64,000 nucleotides of DNA from Paenibacillus sp. RC67 (GTDB taxonomy: Bacteria; Bacillota; Bacilli; Paenibacillales; NBRC-103111): contig NZ_CP125098.1 in the NCBI RefSeq assembly GCF_030020805.1, positions 3,557,501 to 3,621,500 on the forward strand, written 5' to 3'. The notes beneath the pieces were generated by a model. The model did no database searches, had not been told where the DNA came from, and worked only from the letters and a program-made list of their open reading frames with translations. The translations under genes and the position numbers were made by a program. This document shows positions 34,162-43,505 of this stretch, piece by piece; position 1 is the stretch's first letter, and each line of letters begins with the position of its first letter.

Positions 34162-34257
34162 ATGACAAAGAAAAGCTACTTTTTAAAAATACTGGCCTTC
34201 AATATTGCCCTCGTCATTAAAGAGTACACCGATCTATATAATAAAAATAAGAAGTGA
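34162..34257 (+). CDS. 31-residue peptide ORF between two glycosidase genes
   Basis: A small ORF starting MTKKSYFLKILAF, with a hydrophobic middle and a Lys/Asn-rich tail. GGAGA lies 7 bases before the ATG. It could be a short amphipathic membrane peptide or a chance ORF. Nothing is known of it. Confidence 0.35.
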   Translation: MTKKSYFLKILAFNIALVIKEYTDLYNKNKK

Positions 34258-34350
34258 AGACAAGTTGTGGCATTGCTGGATCAGGGTAATAGTTATGTTT
34301 CATTCCTTTGAAGCGAAGTTATCAATCATATCTGGGAGCGTGAATTCATA

Positions 34351-36879
34351 ATGGATTATAGGGAGCTTGTCTCGCATGGAGACTTACATTATAACCATAC
34401 AGTGAAACGAAGTGAGGGAGGACTGCCTATTGGAAATGGTAGAATGGGCAGCCTGGTTTGGACTTCTCCCTCTGCTTTGAAATTTCAAATCAACCGGGCA
34501 GACGTATACGCCAATGACTGCAATACTAACAGCTTCAATCAGAGGCATACTGACTATGCATATGCAAGTGCATTTGTGGATATTGATTTCGTAGATTTTG
34601 GGGCAGACGTGTTTCAGGATGAAAGCATTAGGCAGCAATTAAGCCTGTATGATGGAATAGCATCGATCCGAGGGGATGAGGTTAAAGTGGAAGCTTTCGC
34701 TTCCGCTCATCAGGATGTTTTTGGGGTTAGAGTGCTCGATGAGAGAGAAGAGCCTCAAGGCATCAATATCAAATTAAAAATGCTGAGGCCTGCAGAAGTC
34801 GTGACCAAGAATCATTCGGCTGTATCAACGCTAAGTATGGTGAATGAGATGATTGTACTCAAGCAGGTATTCCAGGAGGGAAGTCATTACTGCAGCTCCG
34901 CCGTTGTCATTGGGATCTATGGACGCGAAGGTAGAGCTCGTATGAACGATGAGTTCGGCGGCAGGGAGCCTGTCGGGCGATATCGGAAGAGCCAGGTTAT
35001 CGGCCAACCGAATGAAACCGAGATGCGCTTGTGCCTGAAGCCTGGTCAAGGCACGTTCGATATTTTTATCGGTAGCGCTGCCAGCTTTGACGAAGAGGAG
35101 GATGTTGTTGCCGTAGCCATAAAGCAAGTACAACAAGCTCTAAACACAGGGCTTGATCACATGCTGAAGGAGCACAAAGCGTGGTGGAACCAATTTTGGG
35201 AGAAATCCTATATCCACTTAAGCAGTGAAGATGGAACGGCTGAATTTGTAGAGCTTCACTACACCTACTACCTGTATTTGATGGCATCCAACTCCAGAGG
35301 AGCGCTGTATCCACCGAATTTTGGAGGCATGCTGCTTAGTCCGCGTGGAGATCTGAGACACTGGGGAGCCATGCATTGGTGGAACAACATGAATTTGTAT
35401 TATAATGCGGTGCTCCCGTCAGGCCATAATGAGCTTTTTCAGCCGTATTTCAACATGTATACGGGAATGTATGATTCTTGTGTAAAGGCAGCTGAGCAGC
35501 AGTGGGGAAGCAAGGGTATCTACATTCCTGAGGTTGTAACATTTAACGGATTGGAAGAGCTTCCCGATGACATTGCGGAGGAGATGAGAGACTTGTACCT
35601 GCTGCGGAAGCCATGGGATCAAATGTCTGATCGATTCCGTGATTTCGCTAATCCTAAGCGGCCGCATGAAAGTCGTTGGAATTGGAAGTATCTTGAGAAA
35701 TACGTAGATGGTCAATTTCAGTATGTAGAGCGTGGTTTCGGGCCGTTCGGCTTTACGACTCATATGTTCGGCACCCAAGTCGGAATTGCCTATCATTACT
35801 GGCTGTACTACGAATATACGAAAGACGAAGCATGGCTCCGGGAGCGGGCATATCCCATTATTAGCGGAGCTGCTGAGTTCTTCCGCCATTTTCCCAACTT
35901 AAAGAAGGATGTAGACGGAACTTATAACATCTATCACACAACCAGTGACGAAAAATATTATGATGGCAAAAACACGATGGATTCGATGGCAGCGATGCAT
36001 ACCATTTTTCCTGTTCTCCTGAAAGCGGCGCAGATATTGGACACGGACGAAGAGTTGAGACCAGTTTGGCAGGAACTGTACGATAATCTTGCTCCGCTAC
36101 CTAGAAGTGACGAGCCGGATGCCGTTCTGAGAACCGAAAAAGGCGAACCCGTTGTCTGGGTTGGTGCGATCGGCCCGGTACTGGATAACAAGAGCAATGT
36201 AGATTTGAAACCTGGGCGGTTTGGTGACTTATCTTCACTGGAGACAGCCTATGACCGACCAGAGCTATATGAAACTACCTTAGCTACCATCAAGTACTAT
36301 GAGACTTTGATTGATCATGATTGGGGTCGTGCGGCGTACGAAATGTCGGGTACAGGACGAGTGCTTGCACATATGGGACTCGCAGAACCATTCAAACAAG
36401 TAGTGTTGGCACAGTTGGAGTGCGTCAACGCGGAGCGAGAATACTGTTACTTTGCTGATACGGGCAGAGTGAAGTTTTTCGACAACCGACTGACGGTTCG
36501 TGAGGGAGTGAACTGCTTAAGTATACAGCGGCTAGGCAATGCGGCGGCAGCCCTTCAATCGGCACTTTGTCAAAGTCAGCCCCCTGGTCCGGGAAAAGAG
36601 TCTGTGATCCGAGTGTTCCCTGCATGTCCTGCAGATTGGGAAGGAGAATTCTCTTTATGGTGCCATGGCGGCTTTAACGTGACGTCCTCGATTCGGGAAG
36701 GGGTCGTATCTTTTGTGAGAATCCACTCTACACTTGGAGGCACATGCCGAGTAAGAAATCCTTGGGGTGAAGCAGAAGTTAATTGGATTCAAGAAGGCAG
36801 CCAACCCGTAACGATGAAAGGCTCTCTGTTGGTCTTTAATACACTTGCAGGCAATGATTACGAATTGATTCGCGGCTAA
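34351..36879 (+). CDS. GH95-like (alpha/alpha)6-barrel glycosidase, intracellular
   Basis: An 842-residue protein without signal peptide. The N-terminal domain has the family start GGLPIGNGRMGSLVW; the large helical catalytic region has YLYLMASNSRGALYPPNFGGMLL, HWWNNMNLYYNAVLPSGH, FTTHMFGTQVGIAYHYW and YHTTSDEKYYDGKNTMDSMA; a C-terminal beta domain follows (IRVFPACPADWEGEFSLW). This arrangement matches the GH95/GH65-like clan, whose GH95 members are alpha-L-fucosidases or galactosidases. The substrate is not certain because the catalytic residues are not identical to the textbook set. It follows the GH97-like gene on the same strand, with a terminator-like hairpin between them. Confidence 0.7.
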   Translation: MDYRELVSHGDLHYNHTVKRSEGGLPIGNGRMGSLVWTSPSALKFQINRADVYANDCNTNSFNQRHTDYAYASAFVDIDFVDFGADVFQDESIRQQLSLYDGIASIRGDEVKVEAFASAHQDVFGVRVLDEREEPQGINIKLKMLRPAEVVTKNHSAVSTLSMVNEMIVLKQVFQEGSHYCSSAVVIGIYGREGRARMNDEFGGREPVGRYRKSQVIGQPNETEMRLCLKPGQGTFDIFIGSAASFDEEEDVVAVAIKQVQQALNTGLDHMLKEHKAWWNQFWEKSYIHLSSEDGTAEFVELHYTYYLYLMASNSRGALYPPNFGGMLLSPRGDLRHWGAMHWWNNMNLYYNAVLPSGHNELFQPYFNMYTGMYDSCVKAAEQQWGSKGIYIPEVVTFNGLEELPDDIAEEMRDLYLLRKPWDQMSDRFRDFANPKRPHESRWNWKYLEKYVDGQFQYVERGFGPFGFTTHMFGTQVGIAYHYWLYYEYTKDEAWLRERAYPIISGAAEFFRHFPNLKKDVDGTYNIYHTTSDEKYYDGKNTMDSMAAMHTIFPVLLKAAQILDTDEELRPVWQELYDNLAPLPRSDEPDAVLRTEKGEPVVWVGAIGPVLDNKSNVDLKPGRFGDLSSLETAYDRPELYETTLATIKYYETLIDHDWGRAAYEMSGTGRVLAHMGLAEPFKQVVLAQLECVNAEREYCYFADTGRVKFFDNRLTVREGVNCLSIQRLGNAAAALQSALCQSQPPGPGKESVIRVFPACPADWEGEFSLWCHGGFNVTSSIREGVVSFVRIHSTLGGTCRVRNPWGEAEVNWIQEGSQPVTMKGSLLVFNTLAGNDYELIRG

Positions 36880-37272
36880 TTGTCCCTAATAAATTCGTGA
36901 AATATGTAAATGCGAACTTCATCTTACTAAAGGAATTTCTGATGTGACTTTTTTTGTGTATATAATAATTTTATTTGATTGTAACTTATAATCATTAAGG
37001 GGCTGCCACTCGGCAGCCTTTTGTTAAAACTCCAGAATATACACCAGAGAAACCTGCTTCTCTTTTTAAACACAATTTGCATGCAAGTGGAATGATATGG
37101 AAGGAAAGGAAGCTAGGATATAGAATATACATTGAGGGTAACAATTAGGTTTTGATTTGACGGTACATCGACCTCATCGCTTTCTTCACAGTTAAGGAGG
37201 ATCCGCTTTTAATTTATGAGAGCAAGTAATGTCCGTCTTTAAATAGTAGGGCGATCAGGGGGGGATAGATGG
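36880..37272. other. Intergenic interval with a terminator
   Basis: GGCTGCC (37001-37007) and GGCAGCC (37012-37018) followed by TTTT form a terminator. The remaining 250 bases up to the orphan response regulator show no gene. Confidence 0.6.
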
Positions 37273-37971
37273 ATGCCAAGAATCATGATCGTTGAAGATG
37301 AAAAACCAATAACTGAGATTATTCAATTTAATTTAGAAAAAGAAGGTTATGAAGTTACCTGTGTCTATAACGGTGACGAAGCGATAGAACTTGCCTTAAA
37401 TCAACCACCTGATTTAATGTTACTTGATCTGATGTTGCCTGGCTCTGATGGTATTGAGGTATGCAGGCTGGTCCGACAAAAGCATCAATTCCCAATTATC
37501 ATGCTTACTGCTAAAGATACTGTGCTAGATAAGGTACTAGGCCTGGAAATGGGTGCAGATGATTATGTAATAAAGCCGTTTAGTAATCGCGAATTACTAG
37601 CCCGAATAAAAGCAAATCTTCGTCGTAACAAAGTGAATGATAGAAAAGATGAACCCGCTGAATCCATGATTTTTGTGGGGGAATTAACTATAAATCCAAG
37701 CGAATATACTGTGATCAAACGGAGAAAAGCAGTCGAACTTACATATCGTGAGTTTGAATTGTTGCTCTATTTATCTATGCATGTAGATAAAGTATTCTCT
37801 CGAGAGCATTTACTCCAACAAGTTTGGCAATTCGATTATATCGGGGATGTTCGTACCGTTGATGTAACTGTTCGCCGTTTAAGAGAAAAGATTGAAGATG
37901 ATCCAGGGGTTCATAAGTACATCATCACTCGACGAGGTATTGGGTATACTATGCGTGATCCCTTCGCATGA
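37273..37971 (+). CDS. Orphan OmpR-family response regulator
   Basis: A 232-residue regulator with all receiver residues (IMIVEDEKPI, Asp in LMLLDLMLPGSDG, Lys in YVIKPFSNRE) and an intact winged helix (LTYREFELLLYL, VDVTVRRLREKIEDD, RRGIGYTMR). It resembles WalR/PhoP-type regulators. No kinase gene is next to it: a terminator and a YjbR gene on the other strand follow. It either works with a distant kinase or is a duplicated regulator. A G-rich ribosome site precedes the ATG. Confidence 0.88.
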   Translation: MPRIMIVEDEKPITEIIQFNLEKEGYEVTCVYNGDEAIELALNQPPDLMLLDLMLPGSDGIEVCRLVRQKHQFPIIMLTAKDTVLDKVLGLEMGADDYVIKPFSNRELLARIKANLRRNKVNDRKDEPAESMIFVGELTINPSEYTVIKRRKAVELTYREFELLLYLSMHVDKVFSREHLLQQVWQFDYIGDVRTVDVTVRRLREKIEDDPGVHKYIITRRGIGYTMRDPFA

Positions 37972-37991
37972 GTGCTAATGATAAGAAGAAG

Positions 37992-38030
37992 CAGGCTGCC
38001 TTTGAAGGCGGCCTGTTGTGTTTTCTTATT
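37992..38030 (+). terminator. Terminator of the orphan regulator gene
   Basis: CAGGCTGCCTT (37992-38002) pairs with AAGGCGGCCTG (38005-38015), followed by a T-rich tail. Confidence 0.8.
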
Positions 38031-38040
38031 AACAGAATAA

Positions 38041-38418
38041 TCATTTGAAACTCTTTGAGGTATTTATTTGGAGAACGGCGTCTTTCTCCGACTTTGTTAG
38101 TTTTTTAAAAACAAGCTCATAGGAATGATCAATCATGCTGTATAATTCAGGCTCTGGAATGGAACCGTCTAAGATAATCGTATTCCAATGACTTTTATTT
38201 AAATGGTAGCCTGGAGTAACTGAAGGGTACTGTTGTCTTAAGTTATCCGCTATAAATGGATCACATTTCAAGCTGATGTTCGGCTGATGGTTTCGTTCTG
38301 AAAGGAAAGCAAATATTTTGGAAGATACTTTGATTACTAATATATCGTCGCCAAAAGGGTATTCCTCTTTGGTACCTTTTTTTGATAAACAGTAACGGGT
38401 TAATGATTCGAGACTCAT
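38041..38418 (-). CDS. MmcQ/YjbR-family protein
   Basis: A 125-residue protein of the YjbR fold: GTKEEYPFGDDILVIKV, ISLKCDPFIADNLRQQYPSV, PGYHLNKSHWNTIILDGS and a C-terminal helix DHSYELVFKKLTKSEK. Members are small, possibly DNA-binding proteins with no clear function. It stands alone on the minus strand. The start ATG has a GGAGGAAT site. Confidence 0.8.
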   Translation of the reverse strand: MSLESLTRYCLSKKGTKEEYPFGDDILVIKVSSKIFAFLSERNHQPNISLKCDPFIADNLRQQYPSVTPGYHLNKSHWNTIILDGSIPEPELYSMIDHSYELVFKKLTKSEKDAVLQINTSKSFK

Positions 38419-38797
38419 CCTTATTCCTCCGCTTCAATCAGTTCTATCGCTTCTCATTACACGATACGAATGGCTAGATTTTCTTGCTAACTCTAGTATT
38501 TTAACATTATTTTTCAATTGCGTGGTACTGCAAATCATAATTAATGCCATTAACTATATTTGAGCCTTTCAGGGAGTGGCGCAGCAAACAATCATTCATG
38601 TGTTCGGATTATTGCCTTATCGCTTGTGAAACAGCAAGTTCCCAATGTTAAGGTAATGTTTGAAATTTGTGGATTATTGAGATAATAAAAAAGTTGCGTT
38701 ACGAAACCTTTTTGATGAAAGACAGCTTGTCTTGGAGAAAAGCTTATTGAAATGATCGAATCAAGATTAAAAAAGAAGCTTTCAGGAGGAATCCAAC
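38419..38797. other. Intergenic interval, 379 bases
   Basis: AT-rich leader region of the amino acid ABC operon. I see the AGGAGGA ribosome site and a loose inverted repeat AAAGCTT/AAGCTTT that flanks the last 40 bases, but no recognised riboswitch, T-box or gene. Confidence 0.4.
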
Positions 38798-39658
38798 ATG
38801 TCGGCTAAATCCATAAAACTATTTCAAACCGTAACCTTGCTAAGTGCCATCCTTATCACACTTGCGGGCTGCGGTGGAAAACCAGCTCAACCGTCCGATA
38901 ATGCTTCCGGCAATACAGCTCCGGGAACAGCGGCTTCGGCGAACCTGTTAGAGCAAGTGAAGAAAACCGGAAAGCTCAAAGTGGGCTTGATGGGAACGTA
39001 TGCCCCTTATAACTTTTTGAACGATAAACATGAGGTGGATGGATTCGACGCAGACGTAGCCAAAGAAGTCGCTAAACGTCTGGGAGTTCAGGCCGAATTC
39101 ATCACTGGGGAATTTTCCGGTCTGATCGAAGGCTTACAAAAAGGGAAGTATGATGCGTTGGTCAGCCAGGTTACGATTACTGACGACCGCAAAAAAACGA
39201 TGGATTTCTCTACGCCATATATTAAAAATGCCGTGAATGCAATCGTGAAGGCAGATAATACGACAATTAAGTCGATTGACGATTTTAAGGGCAAGAAGGT
39301 TGGTGTGGGGCTCGGCACGAACGATGAGAAATATTTGCGAGATACAGTTCTACCCAAAGTCGGGAGCTTTGAAATTGCGACCTACAATGACGTCATTACT
39401 TCTTTGACGGATCTAAATGTTGGCCGTATCGATGCGACAATTAACAACGTATTCGCGATCAAGCCGCTGGTGGAAAAAAATCAATTCAAAATCAAAACGG
39501 TAGGCGAACCTATTAAAGAGGATGCTGCCGGCATCGCAATCCCCAAAAACAATCCAGAGTTTCTGGATGCCATCAATAAAGCACTGGACGATATGAAGTC
39601 CGATGGAACGTTCAAGAGCATTTTCCAAAAATGGTTTGGGGTGGATCCAAACATTTAA
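38798..39658 (+). CDS. Polar amino acid ABC transporter, substrate-binding lipoprotein
   Basis: A 286-residue lipoprotein with signal and lipobox TLAGC (Cys about residue 25), a Ser/Ala/Gly linker and a family-3 solute-binding domain: KLKVGLMGTYAPYNF, DGFDADVAKEVAKRLG, GKYDALVSQVTITDDRKKTMDFS, GKKVGVGLGTNDEKYL and FKSIFQKWFG. It binds a polar amino acid, perhaps glutamine, cystine or a D-amino acid, at the outer membrane face. First gene of a four-gene operon with permease, ATPase and M24 peptidase. Confidence 0.9.
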   Translation: MSAKSIKLFQTVTLLSAILITLAGCGGKPAQPSDNASGNTAPGTAASANLLEQVKKTGKLKVGLMGTYAPYNFLNDKHEVDGFDADVAKEVAKRLGVQAEFITGEFSGLIEGLQKGKYDALVSQVTITDDRKKTMDFSTPYIKNAVNAIVKADNTTIKSIDDFKGKKVGVGLGTNDEKYLRDTVLPKVGSFEIATYNDVITSLTDLNVGRIDATINNVFAIKPLVEKNQFKIKTVGEPIKEDAAGIAIPKNNPEFLDAINKALDDMKSDGTFKSIFQKWFGVDPNI

Positions 39659-39685
39659 CCGGCATGGAATGGAGAGGATGAACGG

Positions 39686-40330
39686 ATGGAGCTGGTCTTT
39701 AACAACATTCCTTTTCTTTTAACAGGCGCCTACTATACCTTGCTGATTACACTCGTCTCCATGGTATTCGGCTTTATCATCGCTTTAATTGTGGCGATCG
39801 CCCGGCTTAAGGGAAACAGGCTTGTCCGCGGCTTGGCTCAAGGGTACGTTTCCGTCATTCGCGGAACGCCGATCCTTGTACAGATCTTTATTGTATATTA
39901 CGGATTACCCGATTACGGAATAACATTAGGGCCGCTAACAGCGGCCTATATTTCGCTAAGTATTAACATTGGTGCTTATTTATCCGAAACGTTCCGAGGA
40001 GCTATTCTTTCCGTAAGCAAAGGACAGACGGAAGCGGCACTGTCGCTTGGGCTGTCCCCCTGGCAAACGATGCGGAAGGTTGTACTGCCGCAAGCAGCTC
40101 GGGTTGCGATTCCACCGATGGGCAACACGTTTATCGGGATGTTGAAGGAAACGTCGCTCGTTTCTGTAGTCACGGTAACGGAGCTGCTCCGCACGGCTCA
40201 ATTGCTGATGGCTCAGTATTACGTAGCGATGCCTTTTTATATTGCTATTGCCTTTATGTATTGGGTGATGAGTACGGTATTCTCCAATATTCTCAACCGC
40301 ATTGAACAAAAGTTATCCAAAGCTTATTAA
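39686..40330 (+). CDS. Polar amino acid ABC transporter, permease
   Basis: A 214-residue HisM/GlnP-type permease with about five membrane helices. The EAA loop reads [27 protein letters not shown], where it contacts the ATPase, and the family motif [17 protein letters not shown] is present near residues 59-75. It lies 27 bases after the binding protein and 14 bases before the ATPase. A single permease gene implies a homodimer. Confidence 0.92.
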   Translation: MELVFNNIPFLLTGAYYTLLITLVSMVFGFIIALIVAIARLKGNRLVRGLAQGYVSVIRGTPILVQIFIVYYGLPDYGITLGPLTAAYISLSINIGAYLSETFRGAILSVSKGQTEAALSLGLSPWQTMRKVVLPQAARVAIPPMGNTFIGMLKETSLVSVVTVTELLRTAQLLMAQYYVAMPFYIAIAFMYWVMSTVFSNILNRIEQKLSKAY

Positions 40331-40344
40331 GGGCGTGCGTCAAG

Positions 40345-41091
40345 ATGATCGAAGTAAACAATCTCGGTAAAAGCTTTCAGGAGCTTCTCGTATTTCAACA
40401 TATCGATTTACATATTCGTCCTCAAGAAATCGTGGTACTGGTCGGCCCGAGCGGATCAGGTAAAAGCACTTTGCTGCGCTGTATCAATGGGCTGGAGGAG
40501 CCAAGCGAAGGAACAATTCGGGTAGGCGATGCCGTGTGGAAAGCATCGATGGACGGTCAGGCTAAAATACAAGCGGTCCGGAACATTCGTGCCTTGACAG
40601 GCATGGTGTTCCAATCCTTTAATTTATTCCCGCATATGACCGCGCTGGAGAACGTCACGATGGCTCCAATGACTGTGAAACAAATGCCCAAGCAGCAGGC
40701 CGTTCAGCTTGGAGAAGCCCTACTTTCCAAGGTAGGCCTCTTGGAGAAGAAGCATGAATATCCTTCCCGTTTATCGGGAGGTCAGCAGCAGCGGGTAGCT
40801 ATTGCAAGGTCTCTTGCCATGGAGCCGCAGGTGATGCTGTTCGACGAGCCGACATCCGCCCTCGATCCGGAGCTGACCGGAGAGGTACTCTCGGTCATGA
40901 AGCAGTTGGCGACGGAAGGGAAGACAATGATCATTGTCACCCATGAGATGAGATTTGCCCGGGAGGTTGCGGACCGGATTATCTTTATGAGTGAAGGTAA
41001 AATTCAGGAGGAAGGCGTGCCCGACCAGTTTTTTGCTGATCCTAAGACGGAGCGTGCCCGTAAATTTCTGAGGCAAATCGAGAATAGATAA
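40345..41091 (+). CDS. Polar amino acid ABC transporter, ATP-binding protein
   Basis: A 248-residue GlnQ/TcyC-type ATPase: Walker [11 protein letters not shown] loop [17 protein letters not shown], signature [12 protein letters not shown], Walker [15 protein letters not shown] and the H-loop VTHEM. Complete. It energises the adjacent homodimeric permease for amino acid import. Ribosome site weak (GGGCG); translation may be coupled to the upstream gene. Confidence 0.93.
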   Translation: MIEVNNLGKSFQELLVFQHIDLHIRPQEIVVLVGPSGSGKSTLLRCINGLEEPSEGTIRVGDAVWKASMDGQAKIQAVRNIRALTGMVFQSFNLFPHMTALENVTMAPMTVKQMPKQQAVQLGEALLSKVGLLEKKHEYPSRLSGGQQQRVAIARSLAMEPQVMLFDEPTSALDPELTGEVLSVMKQLATEGKTMIIVTHEMRFAREVADRIIFMSEGKIQEEGVPDQFFADPKTERARKFLRQIENR

Positions 41092-41106
41092 ATAGGTGGT
41101 GATATC

Positions 41107-42321
41107 ATGGTTCCTAGCAAGGAAGAGCATCTACAGGAAATTGCCGCGAGAGCAAGGTTAATCATGGAACGAGAGAAGCTGGATGCTTTGGTAGCATCCA
41201 GTTGTGAGAATTTCTATTATTTGTCCGGTCATCCTAGCACGTTTATGTATACCTTGCGAATGAGCGAAGTAGCACTCGCCGTCATGCTACGTAATCCTGA
41301 CCGGAAAACCGTGATTATTATGAATGAGTTCGAAGCGGCAGGCGTTCCTTCAGACTTGCCAGGCTGCGAAGTGAGAACTTATCCGACGTGGGTGGATGTC
41401 GACGACCCGTTAGGGCTGAAGGGCGGACAATTCCAAGGAAAACGACCTACGGCCCACCAGGTGCAGGAGATGTTCGACATCCTGCGTCAAATACTGGAGG
41501 AGAACGGAATTCCGGAGGGGCGCGTCGCTGTAGAGTTGAATTCGATGCGATATCCCTCCGTAACGGCACTGCGTGATGTGGTTGGAAATCTGGAGCTGGT
41601 GGAAGCAAGCCCCGTCTTTACCGAGCTTCGTGCCATTAAAACGCCTTGGGAAATCGATCGACTCCGCAAGAGCTGTGCTTATGCGGAAGAAGGTATTGCC
41701 GAAACCGTACGGAGAATCCAAGTAGGCAGCTCGGCAGCCGACATAGCTCACGCTTATCTGCAGGCTCTCATGAAGAACAAAGAGGGATCAACCTCGCGAT
41801 TCCATATGATTTCCGTAGGAGAGAGCTTCGCCCCGAAGCATCTGTTCGAGACGCTTCCAAGTAAGACTGGCGACTTGATAAAATTTGACGTAGGCGTAGA
41901 TGTAGAAGGGTACGGATCGGATATTGCTCGCACGTTTGTATTGGGAGCTCCCTCCAGTACGATCGAACGGGTTTACCATGCACTTAGAACCGGTCACGAT
42001 CAGCTCCTGCAGCTCATCGAACCAGGAAGATCAATGCAATCGGTTTTTGACGAGGTAATGAACCTGATTCGTAATTCGGGCCTTCCAGGTTACAACCGTG
42101 GCCATTTGGGGCATAGCGCGGGTTTGAGCCTCGCAGCCGAAGAGCCCCCATTCTTAAGTCCAACCGAGAGTACAATATTCCGCCCGGGCATGGTGATTTG
42201 TTTGGAGACGCCGTATTACGGCTACGGTGTTGGTTCGATTATGATTGAGGATATGGTATTAGTTACGGAAAACGGCTGCGAGCGACTTAATCGCTTGTCT
42301 CGTGATCTTGTCTCTCTGTAA
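41107..42321 (+). CDS. M24-family metallopeptidase (Xaa-Pro dipeptidase/creatinase fold)
   Basis: A 404-residue cytoplasmic pita-bread peptidase. N-terminal creatinase-like domain up to about 160, then the catalytic domain with metal ligands in KFDVGVDVEGYGSDIAR (two Asp), LGHSAGLSL (His), VICLETPYY (Glu) and IMIEDMVLV (Glu). All five ligands are present. It cleaves N-terminal residues before proline or related substrates. It is the last gene of the amino acid ABC operon (15 bases after the ATPase), suggesting that the imported compound is a dipeptide or proline-containing conjugate. Confidence 0.85.
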   Translation: MVPSKEEHLQEIAARARLIMEREKLDALVASSCENFYYLSGHPSTFMYTLRMSEVALAVMLRNPDRKTVIIMNEFEAAGVPSDLPGCEVRTYPTWVDVDDPLGLKGGQFQGKRPTAHQVQEMFDILRQILEENGIPEGRVAVELNSMRYPSVTALRDVVGNLELVEASPVFTELRAIKTPWEIDRLRKSCAYAEEGIAETVRRIQVGSSAADIAHAYLQALMKNKEGSTSRFHMISVGESFAPKHLFETLPSKTGDLIKFDVGVDVEGYGSDIARTFVLGAPSSTIERVYHALRTGHDQLLQLIEPGRSMQSVFDEVMNLIRNSGLPGYNRGHLGHSAGLSLAAEEPPFLSPTESTIFRPGMVICLETPYYGYGVGSIMIEDMVLVTENGCERLNRLSRDLVSL

Positions 42322-42334
42322 AATATAAAAATGA

Positions 42335-42380
42335 AAGATAACTACGGAACCTATGTGAAGTGGTTATCTTCTCTTTTTCT
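42335..42380 (+). terminator. Terminator of the amino acid ABC operon
   Basis: AAGATAACTAC (42335-42345) pairs with GTGGTTATCTT (42360-42370) with one G-U pair, followed by CTCTTTTTCT. Confidence 0.75.
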
Positions 42381-42481
42381 CCCCAATCGAAGGATCCCAA
42401 AAGTCAGCTGCTAGAAAGTCAATTTCTGATTTGGATAAGATTCCGACTTGCCAAATGAGAGGCACTGTGATATTTTATATG

Positions 42482-42495
42482 TGTAACCGGTTCCA
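42482..42495. promoter_or_regulatory. LacI-type operator of the ribose operon
   Basis: TGTAACCGGTTCCA, symmetric in TGnAACCGGTTnCA with a central CG, 20 bases before the rbsR start. It is the probable RbsR binding site; the match to the CcpA consensus is weaker. Confidence 0.65.
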
Positions 42496-42515
42496 CATTA
42501 AGGAGAGAAGATGAT

Positions 42516-43505
42516 ATGGCAACCATTAAAGATGTGGCCAAGCATGCTGGTGTTTCGGTAGCAACCGTTTCACGGGTGCTTAATGAAATTGGCTATGTGC
42601 ACGAAGATACTCGCAAGAAGGTTGAAGCTGCTATCACCGAGCTGCAATATACGCCAAATGAGGTCGCAAGATCTCTATATAAACGAAAATCAAGGCTAAT
42701 CGGCTTGCTTCTTCCCGATATCACTAACCCTTTCTTTCCCGAGCTTGCTCGTGGGGTGGAAGATGAGATGCATGAGAATGATTTTCGAATTATTATTGGC
42801 AACAGTGATGAGAATACGAAAAAGGAAAAAGAATATATCCAAACGTTCGTACAAAATAACGTGGTTGGCGTGATTGCTTCAACAAATCATCCCGATACGG
42901 ATACATACCGGAAGCTGAATATTCCGGTGGTGTTTCTCGATCGGACTGCGGATAATCGCCCATCCGTATACTCAGATGGACGAGAAGGCGGAAGAATTGC
43001 CGCTCATGAGATCGTGGCCCGCGGCAGCCGTCAGATTACGATTATACAAGGCCCTAAACATGTCCGTCCGGCACAGGATCGTTATCAAGGTGCTATTGAT
43101 ATATTGAAAGATCAGGGTATTTCATTTAACGTGGTCCAAACATCGTCTTATTCATTCACAGAGGCGGGTACCTGGGCCAAAGAGCTGTTTGAACAGTATC
43201 CCGATACCGACGGGATTATTGCCAGCAACGATATCGTTGCAACAGCGGTTCTGCATGAAGCCCTCCGGTTAGGCAAGAAGGTACCGGATGACGTTCAAAT
43301 CATTGGATTTGACGATATTCCGCTCAGCAGCCTGCTGACACCGTCACTTACGACGATACGTCAGCCTGCATACGATATGGGAAGAGCGGCAGCTGGCTTA
43401 CTTATACAATTAATTGAAACGCAAAATGTAGATCACAAAACAATACAGATGCCCGTTACGTTCACGGAGCGGGATACGACCAGAAAGGTGGAGCAGCATG
43501 GCTAA
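42516..43505 (+). CDS. rbsR: Ribose operon repressor, LacI family
   Basis: A 329-residue LacI-type repressor. The N-terminal helix-turn-helix reads TIKDVAKHAGVSVATVSRVLN, then the hinge YTPNEVARSLYKRKS and a periplasmic-binding-like effector domain ending with the IIGFDDIPLSSLLTPSLTTIRQP motif. Ribose or its phosphate is the likely inducer. First gene of the rbs operon, overlapping rbsK by 8 bases. Confidence 0.9.
   Translation: MATIKDVAKHAGVSVATVSRVLNEIGYVHEDTRKKVEAAITELQYTPNEVARSLYKRKSRLIGLLLPDITNPFFPELARGVEDEMHENDFRIIIGNSDENTKKEKEYIQTFVQNNVVGVIASTNHPDTDTYRKLNIPVVFLDRTADNRPSVYSDGREGGRIAAHEIVARGSRQITIIQGPKHVRPAQDRYQGAIDILKDQGISFNVVQTSSYSFTEAGTWAKELFEQYPDTDGIIASNDIVATAVLHEALRLGKKVPDDVQIIGFDDIPLSSLLTPSLTTIRQPAYDMGRAAAGLLIQLIETQNVDHKTIQMPVTFTERDTTRKVEQHG

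Noticed and set aside
38419..38797. Riboswitch or T-box before the amino acid ABC operon
   Set aside because: No T-box sequence, specifier loop or known aptamer core could be found in the interval.
42482..42495. CcpA cre site in the rbs promoter
   Set aside because: Two mismatches at informative positions and a perfect AACCGGTT centre fit an RbsR operator better.
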